Of a stretch of 64,000 nucleotides of DNA, positions 9,287-17,882 are shown piece by piece. The translations under genes were made by a program, and so were the position numbers. Position 1 is the stretch's first letter. Each line of letters begins with the position of its first letter. The stretch lies in assembly GCA_018062405.1 (NCBI GenBank), contig JAGOSF010000001.1, positions 1-64,000 of the forward strand. The letters run 5' to 3'. This DNA is from Candidatus Babeliales bacterium (GTDB taxonomy: Bacteria; Babelota; Babeliae; Babelales; Chromulinivoraceae). Below the pieces are notes generated by a model. That model saw nothing but the letters and a program-made list of their open reading frames with translations. It was not told where the DNA came from and searched no databases.

Positions 9287-10528
9287 ATGATCAGATTTAT
9301 TCATACAGCAGATATTCATTTTGGAATGGAAAACTACGGCAGGATCGACCATAAAACTGGTATTCATTCTCGGTTGCTTGATTTTGAAAAGTCTCTCAAT
9401 ACCTGTATTGACTATGCAATTGAACAAAATGTCGATTTTTTCATGTTTTCTGGTGATGCGTATAAAACTGCAACGCCAAGCCCAACACAACAAAAACTTC
9501 TCATGCGCTGTTTTATGAAGCTTTATGCCGCAAAAATCCCCCTGGTTATTGTGGTTGGCAATCATGACAATCCTTTAAGCTTTGGCAAGGCAAATTCGCT
9601 TGATATCTTTGGTTCTTTACCGCTGGACGGGTTTCATGTCTTTGCAAAACCAGACACCCTGTTACTGCAAACAAAATCTGGGCCAATACAAATCGTTGGA
9701 ATTCCATGGCCAAATCGGCATAACATTGCATTAAAAGAAGATTACTTTGTTCAAAGCGCAACAGATATCACCGAGCAGATTTCACAAGCCCTTGCCCAAA
9801 TCATCACCAAATTAGCTGGGCAACTTGACCCAACCATACCAGCAATTCTTGCTGGGCATCTGACCGTCAGTAACGGGATTTTTTCTGGTTCTGAAAGAAA
9901 AGCAATTTACGGGCAAGATCCAATTCTTATGCCATCACAACTTGCAATCAAACCTTTTGACTATGTCGCTTTGGGGCATTTACATCGATTTCAAAATTTA
10001 AATGAAGCCGGCATTCCTATTGTTTACTCTGGATCAATTGATCGAATTGATTTTGGAGAAAGAAAAGAAGAAAAGGGTTTTTGCGTCGTGAGTATTAATA
10101 AAAAGAAGGAATGTTCTTTTGAATTTATTACCATCCCAACACGGCCATTTATCCAGATCGATGTTGAATTAGACAAAGAATCAGACCAAACGTCACAAAT
10201 TCTAGCCGCAATACAACGTCATAAAATTACTGACGCCATCGTAAAAATAACTTACAAGCTTCCGGTAACAGCAATTGATGATGTTGATATTAAGAAAATA
10301 CAGCTTGCTTGCAGCTACAGCATGTATTTGGTTGGCATTATTCCAATTCGAGATCTGCCAACTCGGTCATACCGATCAATTTTATCAAGTGAAATGGATT
10401 TGCAGACTTTGCTTAAAAATTTTTTTGACTCAAAAGAGAACTTAAAAGATCGTTCTCAAAATCTTATTGAAAAGACTTTATTGCTTCAAAATGAAGTTGA
10501 CCTTGAAAAAAATGACACATGCGATTAA
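9287..10528 (+). CDS. sbcD: SbcD-like exonuclease subunit (Mre11-type phosphoesterase)
   Basis: SbcD is the nuclease of the SbcCD complex, which cuts DNA hairpins and processes double-strand ends with the SMC-like ATPase SbcC. The calcineurin-like phosphoesterase motifs are complete: HTADIHFG at residue 6, DFFMFSGDAYK near 50, VVVGNHDNP near 85, LAGHLTVS near 188 and YVALGHLHR near 226. At 413 residues the length is normal. No sbcC gene adjoins it; downstream genes are small secreted proteins. A 7-bp inverted repeat (9228-9234 with 9246-9252) lies upstream and may mark the promoter region. Confidence 0.9.
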   Translation: MIRFIHTADIHFGMENYGRIDHKTGIHSRLLDFEKSLNTCIDYAIEQNVDFFMFSGDAYKTATPSPTQQKLLMRCFMKLYAAKIPLVIVVGNHDNPLSFGKANSLDIFGSLPLDGFHVFAKPDTLLLQTKSGPIQIVGIPWPNRHNIALKEDYFVQSATDITEQISQALAQIITKLAGQLDPTIPAILAGHLTVSNGIFSGSERKAIYGQDPILMPSQLAIKPFDYVALGHLHRFQNLNEAGIPIVYSGSIDRIDFGERKEEKGFCVVSINKKKECSFEFITIPTRPFIQIDVELDKESDQTSQILAAIQRHKITDAIVKITYKLPVTAIDDVDIKKIQLACSYSMYLVGIIPIRDLPTRSYRSILSSEMDLQTLLKNFFDSKENLKDRSQNLIEKTLLLQNEVDLEKNDTCD

Positions 10529-10609
10529 AAAATTATAAAAATTAGCTGTTTTAAATTAATTTTTTGGTATACTTATTACATATAGTAATAATTTAAGACA
10601 GTTAAAAGC

Positions 10610-10906
10610 ATGAAAAACATAAAAAATCTCATCAGTTTCAACCTCTTCCTTTTCATACATCCAATTTATAGCAATCCTCTTGTAAGACTTCACTATACAT
10701 CATCACTTATCATACGATATGCTCCAAAATCTGTTTTAGAAGAATTTTCTGCCGCAATGAAAAATTCTTTACAAGAACCATCTTTAAAAGATTCTCAAGA
10801 CGAAGCTCAAGAAAAAATTAATAATGCATGTAGGTGTCAAGCTATAAACCTTGAATTATTCAATAGAGATATTGATGAAAAATTGCTCAAAGAAAATGAA
10901 TTTTAA
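10610..10906 (+). CDS. Small exported protein of unknown function
   Basis: The 98-residue product has a short basic start and a hydrophobic stretch (LISFNLFLFIHPIYS) typical of a signal peptide. The mature part is short and charged (EEFSAAMKNSLQEP, SQDEAQEKINNA) and probably helical, with a single Cys pair CRC near residue 80. No family is recognised. It is followed 64 nt later by another small secreted gene. Confidence 0.5.
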   Translation: MKNIKNLISFNLFLFIHPIYSNPLVRLHYTSSLIIRYAPKSVLEEFSAAMKNSLQEPSLKDSQDEAQEKINNACRCQAINLELFNRDIDEKLLKENEF

Positions 10907-10970
10907 AATGTTATAAATAAAAAACTGAATTAAAAAACTATCAACCCATATTAAATATTGAAAGAAAGTT

Positions 10971-11375
10971 ATGATTTTTTCGAAAAAAACAGTTTTTATG
11001 TTAGCCCTTTTTTTTAATGCTAACTGTTATAGCTCAAACAGAGTAGTTCCATCAAACCAAACTTTAGAAGAGATAAATCAAGAAGTTGGCGAAGAAAATC
11101 GCCTTTTATATCTTCAAATTATACAGAACCAAGTGACCAAAGAAAATCGCCGTTTATATCGTGAAAGTATACACGACCAAGTAGCCGAAGAGAATCGCCG
11201 TTTATATCGTGAAATAGTAAGAGATCAAATTCAAAGTAACTCTTCAGTAAAATCAACTGGCGCCACTTACCTTTCAAGCCTGAACAGTGTAAGATCTCAA
11301 GCTCAACAAGAAAGCACTCCGGGCTGTTTTAGTTTTTTATTTGGAAGAAAACGCAACGCAAACATTCATCCATAA
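10971..11375 (+). CDS. Small exported protein with 17-residue tandem repeats
   Basis: The 134-residue product has a signal peptide (TVFMLALFFNANCYS) and then about three tandem copies of a 17-residue unit of the form EENRRLYREIVRDQVA (residues about 40-88). The units are nearly identical at DNA level, so the array is young or actively homogenised. Each unit is strongly helical and amphipathic, suggesting a coiled coil. The C-terminus is Ser-rich and ends in a short basic tail. Function is unknown. A strong bidirectional terminator follows. Confidence 0.6.
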   Translation: MIFSKKTVFMLALFFNANCYSSNRVVPSNQTLEEINQEVGEENRLLYLQIIQNQVTKENRRLYRESIHDQVAEENRRLYREIVRDQIQSNSSVKSTGATYLSSLNSVRSQAQQESTPGCFSFLFGRKRNANIHP

Positions 11376-11382
11376 AACTTAT

Positions 11383-11418
11383 AAAAAAAATCGCTGAATT
11401 TCTTCAGCGATTTTTTTT
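11383..11418. terminator. Bidirectional terminator
   Basis: Stem TCGCTGAA / TTCAGCGA (11391-11398 with 11403-11410), extended by an A run on the left and a T run of eight on the right. It lies between two converging genes and serves both. Confidence 0.85.
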
Positions 11419-11448
11419 ATAAGTTCATTTTTTAAAGCAGCTTTAATT

Positions 11449-11844
11449 TTATCTTGATGCATCTTTGCCAAAAACATAAATATATGGCTTTTCTAGCAAA
11501 CTATCTAACTTATTACCCAATTCAGTAATATACGGTTGTTTAAAATGCAAGGCATGGCCTTCTTTGCTTGTCCATGCTTCATACAAAACAAACTGAACAG
11601 GATTATTAACATCTTCGTGAACACGAAAATCTAAACAAACAGATTCTTCTAAACTTAATTTTTGAACTTTAAGCAATTCTTCTTTAAGATTCTGTTCTTG
11701 TCCAACTTTAGCCTCAAGAATAACCACAACATAAAACGGATTTATCTCTTTTTTCAACAGCTTATCTTCCATACTCATCAGATTAATATTCATACAAAAA
11801 AAAATGAATAACACCCAGATTTTCACTATTAATTTATTTATCAT
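11449..11844 (-). CDS. Exported antibiotic-biosynthesis-monooxygenase (ABM) domain protein
   Basis: Residues about 36-128 form an ABM/ferredoxin-like barrel domain: a VVVILEAKVGQEQNLKEEL start, the central CLDFRVHED strand, the FVLYEAWTSKEGHALHF block and an IYVFGK end. Relatives such as YgiN act on quinols or other small aromatics, often as dimers without a cofactor. The protein is unusual in carrying a signal peptide (IWVLFIFFCMNINLMS), so it should work outside the cytoplasm. Substrate is unknown. Single gene on the minus strand downstream of the chaperone pair. Confidence 0.8.
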   Translation of the reverse strand: MINKLIVKIWVLFIFFCMNINLMSMEDKLLKKEINPFYVVVILEAKVGQEQNLKEELLKVQKLSLEESVCLDFRVHEDVNNPVQFVLYEAWTSKEGHALHFKQPYITELGNKLDSLLEKPYIYVFGKDASR

Positions 11845-11884
11845 AATATCTTCTTGAAAATTTATAATAAGGAACAGTTACTTT

Positions 11885-12742
11885 TTAGTCCATTAAATTA
11901 ATAATAGCCACATCGTCCATCATGTGTTCTTCATATTTTGCTAAAAGATCTTCGTACATTCTACGATTTAAATATTCAACAACTGAAGCTTTACGTTCTG
12001 CTGTTGGAGTAAGTCGTTCATCTTGTTTATCAACAAGTTTATACAGTTCAAAACTTTGAGTATCTTCGAGCAGGTGGATTTTTCCAATACCAAGATCATG
12101 AATAAATTGTTTATCATCTGCAATATCAACAACATTAACTTTAATTGGATCACTCCATTGGATTGATGAGTCAATAATAGATCCGGCAACAACAGCCTGG
12201 AGCTTTTCTAATACATCTGCTTTATTAGCAGATGTAAAATCAACAAAAGCAACTTGAATCACACAATGACCTGGTTGCACCTCTGGATGCTCTTGGCAAT
12301 AATCTTCAACGTCTTGATCTGATGGGACCAAGTGAGCTCTGAATTTATGATACAAGAAAAAATCATAGGTATATTGCAGACCAAGTAAATGTTTGAGTTC
12401 TGCAAAAGTTCTAAAACATTCTCCAGCCAAAGCTTCTAAATCATCCAAGGTTAAGTTGTTAACTTTTTGAATGTTTGCAAGATATTTATCTGCAGCAGTT
12501 TCATCAATCGGCATCTTTTCTGCCGCAACTTGCTGACGAATAACCTCAAGCTTAATTTGATGTTGTAATGGAATTTTTGTTCCATCTAAATTTAACTTAT
12601 CGAAAACATCGGTATGTGTAATGATCGTGTTTCCAACAGGACCACTTACAACTACTGCACCTTGATCTAAAAGCATAAACTCTGCCTGTATAAAAACAGG
12701 CAGAGAAAATAAGAATATAACTATTTTTTTTCTATCAATCAT
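11885..12742 (-). CDS. Exported SurA-N-like periplasmic chaperone
   Basis: The 285-residue product has a signal peptide (IVIFLFSLPVFIQA) followed by a SurA-like N-terminal helical domain: VSGPVGNTIITHTDVFDKL, then IKLEVIRQQVAAEK and the helix DDLEALAGECFRTFAELKH. SurA-type proteins escort outer-membrane proteins through the periplasm. No clear parvulin PPIase domain follows; the rest is a degenerate region ending in a helix. It starts 2 nt after the upstream lipoprotein gene, so the two are co-transcribed and probably work on the same clients. Assignment to the SurA/PrsA class is by architecture; exact orthology is uncertain. Confidence 0.65.
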   Translation of the reverse strand: MIDRKKIVIFLFSLPVFIQAEFMLLDQGAVVVSGPVGNTIITHTDVFDKLNLDGTKIPLQHQIKLEVIRQQVAAEKMPIDETAADKYLANIQKVNNLTLDDLEALAGECFRTFAELKHLLGLQYTYDFFLYHKFRAHLVPSDQDVEDYCQEHPEVQPGHCVIQVAFVDFTSANKADVLEKLQAVVAGSIIDSSIQWSDPIKVNVVDIADDKQFIHDLGIGKIHLLEDTQSFELYKLVDKQDERLTPTAERKASVVEYLNRRMYEDLLAKYEEHMMDDVAIINLMD

Positions 12743-12744
12743 AA

Positions 12745-13809
12745 TTAAATCTTATCGTTTAAAATTGCATCAGCTTCACTTAAATCAAGACCTTCATCAT
12801 CTTGAGCTGATTGTTGAGCTTGCATCACAAGTTTTTCAATACCACTTAAAGCTTTTGTTTGATTTTGTTTTTTATTATCAAAATAAGCTTTATTTTCAAC
12901 AACGTTGAAATCAGTCATTAAATTTTCGATCTGTTTTGTTAACTCAACTTCACGTTTTTCATCTTTACACATTTTTGTAATGCCTTGTTTAACTTCTGGA
13001 GTATCAAAAGTACGATACTGCGCATCCTGTTTTTTCAGCATACCAACAACCCAATAAGAATTGTCATCAATTTTTACAATTTCTTTTGCTGGGAATTTAG
13101 TCGTTGCTAAAACAACATGTTTCAATGCATCATTAACTGCACTATCAGAACCAATAATCATAGATTCTGTTTTTAAGCTTGCGTCTTTAGCTGCAGCTTT
13201 AAAATGTTTTTCTGAGCCGTCTTTAACTTTCACAGCAAATGCTTCTGCTTGAGCTTTTGTAGCAAAGTTAACGTAGACAACGTCAACGCCAGCTGGTGTA
13301 AGAATTAGACCAGGAATCTGATCACGTTTTGCTTTGTAAAAAGCTTCTGCTTCGTGATCTGTCACGTTGATTGGATGAGCGTCTTCATATAATCTCATGT
13401 ACATTTGCAACTTAATAGCTTCGATATACTGTTCCATTTGTTTTACAAATTTAGCTTCTTTATCAAGACCTTCACGAACAACCCATGCTTTCATTAAATG
13501 ACCAGCTTCGATGCTTTTAAATAACATAGAATATTCTGCATCTGGCATCATTTGTAAAATCATATTCAACTGTTGATTTGTTTGTTGAGCCATCATTTTT
13601 TGATCTTCAAACTCATCAACATACAAAACTGGCTTACCATCAATTGATAAAAGAACTTCGCTTTTATTCACATCTCCTGTGTGAGAACTCAGTTCATCTT
13701 GGACGGTTACATCTTTTGTTTTTTCGCCCAAACAGCCTGTTAACATAAAAAGAGAACCTACGAGAAGGAGTGAAACTACAGATTTTTTCTCTGTTGTTGG
13801 TATTATCAT
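12745..13809 (-). CDS. SurA/PrsA-like lipoprotein (peptidyl-prolyl isomerase type)
   Basis: The start at 13809 is chosen because AAGGAAG lies 7 nt upstream; an earlier in-frame start would put extra residues before the signal peptide. The 354-residue product has a lipoprotein signal ending in LFMLTGC, so it is an Lsp substrate, and lspA is present at 18973. The mature part has a SurA-N-type helical region (LSIDGKPVLYVDEFED, then GHLMKAWVVREGLD), a linker and a PPIase-like segment (VVYVNFATKAQAEAFAVKVKDG) related to parvulin but without clear catalytic residues. It is the first gene of a two-gene operon with the SurA-like protein. Confidence 0.7.
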   Translation of the reverse strand: MIIPTTEKKSVVSLLLVGSLFMLTGCLGEKTKDVTVQDELSSHTGDVNKSEVLLSIDGKPVLYVDEFEDQKMMAQQTNQQLNMILQMMPDAEYSMLFKSIEAGHLMKAWVVREGLDKEAKFVKQMEQYIEAIKLQMYMRLYEDAHPINVTDHEAEAFYKAKRDQIPGLILTPAGVDVVYVNFATKAQAEAFAVKVKDGSEKHFKAAAKDASLKTESMIIGSDSAVNDALKHVVLATTKFPAKEIVKIDDNSYWVVGMLKKQDAQYRTFDTPEVKQGITKMCKDEKREVELTKQIENLMTDFNVVENKAYFDNKKQNQTKALSGIEKLVMQAQQSAQDDEGLDLSEADAILNDKI

Positions 13810-13960
13810 TCTTGCTTCCTTTATAAAAAAGATACGGTTATAAACTTTGTTGCCAAAGATTACCACAAATCAATTATCCTTGCAAAAATCTTTTATCTTT
13901 TCATAGATTTTATCATAATAGGTTTTAAATAAAAAAACTTATACATCATAATTAAAGCTC

Positions 13961-13990
13961 TTGACATCAACAGCCCACCCATGCTATCGT
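13961..13990 (+). promoter_or_regulatory. Promoter of the TrpR-like regulator gene
   Basis: A consensus TTGACA (13961-13966), an 18-nt spacer and TATCGT (13985-13990) preceded by TG (extended -10). It lies 38 nt before the ATG of the regulator. Confidence 0.55.
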
Positions 13991-14027
13991 TATAACATGG
14001 TGAAACAAAATCTCAAGAAAGTGTTAT

Positions 14028-14342
14028 ATGGAATATATGTATAAATCATCCTCAAAAGCAAATACTGATGAACTTTTTGAAGCTTTTTTGCTTTTAAAAA
14101 CTCCTGATGAAGTTGCTCGTTTTTTGAAGGATTTATGCACTCCTCAAGAAATCGAGGCCATGGCTGAACGTTGGAATGTTTGCAAAATATTAGCCCAAGG
14201 TCAATTAACCTATCGAGAAATCAACCAAGAAACTGGCGCAAGTCTTGCAACCATCACACGAGTTGCTCGTTTTCTAAAAACAGAGCCCCATCAAGGCTAT
14301 AAAACTGTTTTAGAAAAAACAAAACTCCATCCAAAAAAATAA
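14028..14342 (+). CDS. TrpR/YerC-YecD family DNA-binding regulator
   Basis: The 104-residue all-helical product matches the YerC/YecD subgroup of TrpR-like proteins: LFEAFLLLKTPDEVARFLKDL, then the CTPQEIEAMAERW block and the helix-turn-helix LTYREINQETGASLATITRV near residues 66-86. Such proteins bind DNA as dimers; the ligand, if any, is unknown for this subgroup. An ATG at 14037 could also serve. The next genes encode an amino-acid ABC transporter on the same strand, 56 nt away, so control of that transporter is plausible but not shown. Confidence 0.85.
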   Translation: MEYMYKSSSKANTDELFEAFLLLKTPDEVARFLKDLCTPQEIEAMAERWNVCKILAQGQLTYREINQETGASLATITRVARFLKTEPHQGYKTVLEKTKLHPKK

Positions 14343-14398
14343 TTTCGAATCCAAGCAATCGATTTAGTAAAAACATAATCCACGTAAAGGATATTTTC

Positions 14399-15193
14399 AT
14401 GAAGATTAAAAATCTCATCATTTTTTGCACGATAATTTTAACTGTTTTTATCAGCAATCAACTACTCCAAAAACAATCTGTAAAAAATAATGAAAAAGCT
14501 CAATCTGCACTCATTGTAGGAATTGCTGCAGGATATGCACCTTTTATCAGTATTAATCAGCAAGGTGACTACGAAGGTTTTGATATTGATGTCATCAAAA
14601 AGCTTGCACAAACTATCGACAAAAAACTTATCTTAAAAGATCTTGGCAGCATGACAAGCTTGCTCATGGCTCTTGAACAAGGATCAATCGATGCTATTAT
14701 TTGGGGCATGTCGATCACGCAAGAACGATTAGCAAAAGTTGCAATGGTTCACTACCAAGGAAAAAATTTAAAATCTTATCCTTTAATATTTTGGAAACAA
14801 ATTCCTGCAGGAGTTACGAAAATAGAAGATATGACAGACCTGATGATTTGTTTTGAACCAACTTCAGCTCAAGATACTGTTTTGCAAAAATACCCTAACC
14901 TCAAACTTCTTCCAACAGAAAAAATTGATGACGCGCTTTTCAACATTCAATACAAAAAAACTGTCGCAGCTTTGGTTGAACCTGCAATTGCAAAAAAATT
15001 TAAAGCTCAATTTCCAGAAATTGTAACAATTGATGTTCCTCTTAAGGAGCAAGACCAGGTCCAAGGTTGTGGAATCGCCATCAAGAAAAATAATATTGAC
15101 CTCATCAAAGAGATAGAAATTGGCATCAACAAACTCAAACAAAATAGTTTTATAGCTCAAGCTGAAATCACATGGGGTCTTGCTGATGAATAA
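14399..15193 (+). CDS. Amino-acid ABC transporter substrate-binding protein (family 3)
   Basis: The 264-residue product has an N-terminal signal/anchor (LIIFCTIILTVFIS) and the two-lobed family 3 solute-binding fold: VGIAAGYAPFISINQQGDYEGFD near residue 40, DLGSMTSLLMALEQGSIDAI near 82 with the usual GxxDAI, and a conserved hinge after that. Relatives bind polar amino acids such as Arg or Gln in the periplasm and deliver them to the permease. A ribosome binding site AAAGGA precedes the ATG. The 3' end overlaps the permease gene by 8 nt, so the two are translationally coupled. Confidence 0.88.
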   Translation: MKIKNLIIFCTIILTVFISNQLLQKQSVKNNEKAQSALIVGIAAGYAPFISINQQGDYEGFDIDVIKKLAQTIDKKLILKDLGSMTSLLMALEQGSIDAIIWGMSITQERLAKVAMVHYQGKNLKSYPLIFWKQIPAGVTKIEDMTDLMICFEPTSAQDTVLQKYPNLKLLPTEKIDDALFNIQYKKTVAALVEPAIAKKFKAQFPEIVTIDVPLKEQDQVQGCGIAIKKNNIDLIKEIEIGINKLKQNSFIAQAEITWGLADE

Positions 15194-15833
15194 TTTAGTC
15201 TCATACTGGCCACTGCTTGCGCAAGGAGCTTGCATGACAGTTGCAAGCTGGCTGGTCGCAGGAATCATCAGTTCAATTATTGGAATGACACTTGGCATCT
15301 GCTGCGCTCAAGAAATAGGATCATCAAAAGCAATTATGGTTATTTCAATATATTCATTCATTACTCGAGGAATCCCAGCTTATGTCCAAATTCTCATCGC
15401 ATATTTTGTTGTTCCTGCTGCAACAGGAATCAACATCTCTGGATTTACTGCTGCAACATGGGCGCTTGGACTATGTTCAAGTGGGTACGTCATTCAAATC
15501 GTCCAAAGCGGTATGAATGCTGTACCCAAGGGGCAATGGGAAGCCTGTTCAGCACTTGGATTTTCGATTCTCTCAACAATTCGTTATATTATTCTACCCC
15601 AAGCAACTTCAATTTTCTTACCTGCATTCATTGGCGAACGAGAACAATTACTCAAAAGCACTTCTCTACTTGCTGCTATCGGTGTCACTGAAGTAACCAG
15701 AGCTGGCATGAATATTATTTCTCGAGAATTAAACCCTTTGCCTATTTATTGCATGATAGCTTGCATCTACCTTATGTTTTCAGCAATTTTCAATATTTTA
15801 ATTGTATGTTATCAGAAGAAAAAGCTTGAATGA
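15186..15833 (+). CDS. Amino-acid ABC transporter permease
   Basis: The 215-residue product is a HisM/ArtQ-type inner-membrane permease with about five membrane segments. The EAA loop that contacts the ATPase is seen as GQWEACSALGFS near residue 118. The ATG at 15186 is preferred to the upstream TTG. It overlaps the binding-protein gene by 8 nt. No ATP-binding gene follows: the next gene is a secreted unknown. The transporter must borrow an ATPase encoded elsewhere or be incomplete. Confidence 0.88.
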   Translation: MNNLVSYWPLLAQGACMTVASWLVAGIISSIIGMTLGICCAQEIGSSKAIMVISIYSFITRGIPAYVQILIAYFVVPAATGINISGFTAATWALGLCSSGYVIQIVQSGMNAVPKGQWEACSALGFSILSTIRYIILPQATSIFLPAFIGEREQLLKSTSLLAAIGVTEVTRAGMNIISRELNPLPIYCMIACIYLMFSAIFNILIVCYQKKKLE

Positions 15834-15910
15834 TATCTTGGAAAAAAGCTTAAAACTGATAAAATGAGATATAATAATATCGCTCAACACATCTGCAAGA
15901 AAGATGTCTT

Positions 15911-16510
15911 ATGACTTTTCAAAAAAACTACATCTATCTCCTGATTTTTTCTATAACATGTAATTTACAAGCTGTTAAAAACCTTAAAGTTTTTAGTTCA
16001 AATAAAGAACTCACCAATTTTTATAAAAAAAAGCCTGCCTTTCTTACTCAACCATCTTTGGACGAACTGGCAAATAAAGCTATCGACGCTTACAGAAAAT
16101 CAATCCCTTATAAAGAGATGATATTTTTTAAAATTCGTAATGAGCAAGCAGAGCAAGCTTACGTCGACACTCTTTTAAACTCGATAATTGAACTTCAAAA
16201 AAAACCTCAATTAAAAAACAATAACCAAAAGCTCGTTCAACAAGCAAAATTTTTAGCCAACACAGCTCATTGCCTAGCTTTTACGAAACCAATACTAGCT
16301 CATGATGCAGCTTACAAAGCTGAAAAAAAATATCAGCAAGTTGAAGTTTCTAAAGTTATTGAGCAAGCAATGCAAACAATAAACAGGAAACCACAGGCTC
16401 GCAAGCTTGTCATCAGGCTTATCAAAAACGTTGATGATTATTCGACCTGGCAAACTGAATCAGCTATTCAAGATCTAAGGCCCTTCTTTGATTCATTGTA
16501 TTATCGATAA
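15911..16510 (+). CDS. Exported helical protein of unknown function
   Basis: The 199-residue product has a signal peptide (YIYLLIFSITCNLQA) and a Lys-rich, strongly helical mature part (SLDELANKAIDAYRK, AKFLANTAHCLAFTK, RKLVIRLIKNVDDY). I recognise no domain. It converges on the pentapeptide-repeat gene with only 12 nt between the stops. Confidence 0.55.
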   Translation: MTFQKNYIYLLIFSITCNLQAVKNLKVFSSNKELTNFYKKKPAFLTQPSLDELANKAIDAYRKSIPYKEMIFFKIRNEQAEQAYVDTLLNSIIELQKKPQLKNNNQKLVQQAKFLANTAHCLAFTKPILAHDAAYKAEKKYQQVEVSKVIEQAMQTINRKPQARKLVIRLIKNVDDYSTWQTESAIQDLRPFFDSLYYR

Positions 16511-16522
16511 AATTCAACATTT

Positions 16523-17131
16523 TTATTTTGCAATGTCTTTCGATTCTTTTGATTTTTGAGATGAAGCTGAAGCCTTTAAAGGAGGATTTCCTTTTGTGAT
16601 ACAATTACAAGCAATCGTTACTCCCTGCCCCGTCCAAGTCTCAGTACAAATCTGACCATCTGGCATCACCGAATTACAAAAAATCGCATTTGTTGTAACT
16701 ATCCCTTTTACGTTGGCATCTTTTAAGCTTGCATTTTGGATTGATGAGTTAGAAAAATCAACACCAGAAAGATCTGCTTTATCTAAAATTGCAGAATCAA
16801 AACAAGATGAAAAAAAATTAGCATGGGAAAAATTGATCCCAGTTAAGTTAGAAACTTGATTTGGAATACAGATCATTAATCCATTATCTTTATTTGCAGC
16901 TGTGATAGCGCATGGTTGAAAAGTTACTCCTGGTGCATGCAAGCCACGTGCATCAATCCCTGCAAAATCTATAACTCCACGCAAGTCACAATTTGCACAA
17001 TTTGCGATTTTTGTAGAATCTTGCAATGCATTTTTCAAAAATTGAGCTTGCACAGGAATATACCCAAAAATCATCCCGGAACTAAATCCTACAATTATTC
17101 CTAAAATCGCAATCTTTATAAGATTTTTCAT
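16523..17131 (-). CDS. Exported pentapeptide-repeat protein
   Basis: The 202-residue product has an N-terminal membrane/signal segment (IAILGIIVGFSSGMIFGYI) and two blocks of pentapeptide repeats of the A(D/N)LXX form: CDLRGVIDFAGIDARGLHAPG near residue 46, and INFSHANFFSSCFDSAILDKA through LKDANVKG near 98-142. Such repeats fold as a right-handed quadrilateral beta-helix. A Cys-rich segment (CNSVMPDGQICTETW, IACNC) follows. The ribosome binding site AAGGGG lies 6 nt before the ATG. Role unknown; export argues against the DNA-gyrase-mimic function known for some cytosolic members. Confidence 0.75.
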   Translation of the reverse strand: MKNLIKIAILGIIVGFSSGMIFGYIPVQAQFLKNALQDSTKIANCANCDLRGVIDFAGIDARGLHAPGVTFQPCAITAANKDNGLMICIPNQVSNLTGINFSHANFFSSCFDSAILDKADLSGVDFSNSSIQNASLKDANVKGIVTTNAIFCNSVMPDGQICTETWTGQGVTIACNCITKGNPPLKASASSQKSKESKDIAK

Positions 17132-17381
17132 AGCACCCCTTTTTTATTAAATTTTCTTATTTAAAAACCTCCCTTATCATAACTTGGCTGAATATTCATT
17201 CATTTGACTCTACTACAAGAAAATTTTAAATTTCAAGAATTCATGAGAGCACCAATAATCCTTCATTTCAAATAATGAAAATTTGTAAGGAATTTAAAAA
17301 AATATTAAACTTATAGAAACTTTAATTTGTATATTTTTAATCTATTTTTCATGTTTTCATGAATTCATCAGACAAGGTTGT

Positions 17382-17870
17382 ATGAACTTTTCTTCCATCT
17401 TTAGACAATTTATTATCTTATTTTTGTTAAGCCAAATAACTTTTACTTGCGATCACGATGATTTTTCATCAGTGATTCCACCTCTTTCAAAACAAGAAAT
17501 TCAGTTACGTTTTTTGCAAGAATTAGTTCAAGCAAGGCTTGATCTCATGAATATAAATAGTAACTTACAAGAAATAGAAAAAAGAATAAAAAGATCTCAA
17601 GCTGTACATGCAGCTGCAGCAAATGAAGTCTCTCAATGTATAACTGCAAACAGAATGTATCTTGATGAGCAACATGAACGATCGATTCTTACATCAGTTG
17701 CTGACAACATCATCACAACAATAGAAAAAACTGATAAAGAAGAACAACAAGAAAAAAGAAGAATACATCAAGAATTGCAAGCGGCAAAAAGCCGCGAACG
17801 CAATACAGCTTTGTTCCAAAGAATTTTGGCTCAACCTTCACCGTCGAAAAAAAATCTGCATAAAAAATGA
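17382..17870 (+). CDS. Exported coiled-coil protein of unknown function
   Basis: The 162-residue product has a signal peptide (FIILFLLSQITFTC) and then long charged helices (IQLRFLQELVQARLDLMN, LQEIEKRIKRSQ, KTDKEEQQEKRRIHQELQAAK) that should form coiled coils. It ends in a basic tail. No family recognised. It converges on comF, with 12 nt between the stop codons. Confidence 0.55.
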   Translation: MNFSSIFRQFIILFLLSQITFTCDHDDFSSVIPPLSKQEIQLRFLQELVQARLDLMNINSNLQEIEKRIKRSQAVHAAAANEVSQCITANRMYLDEQHERSILTSVADNIITTIEKTDKEEQQEKRRIHQELQAAKSRERNTALFQRILAQPSPSKKNLHKK

Positions 17871-17882
17871 CCGTATAAATTT

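Noticed and set aside
14330-14365. tRNA-like TTCGAATCC motif
   Set aside because: No acceptor or anticodon stems can be drawn around it, and it overlaps the end of the regulator gene. No other tRNA candidates were seen in the window.
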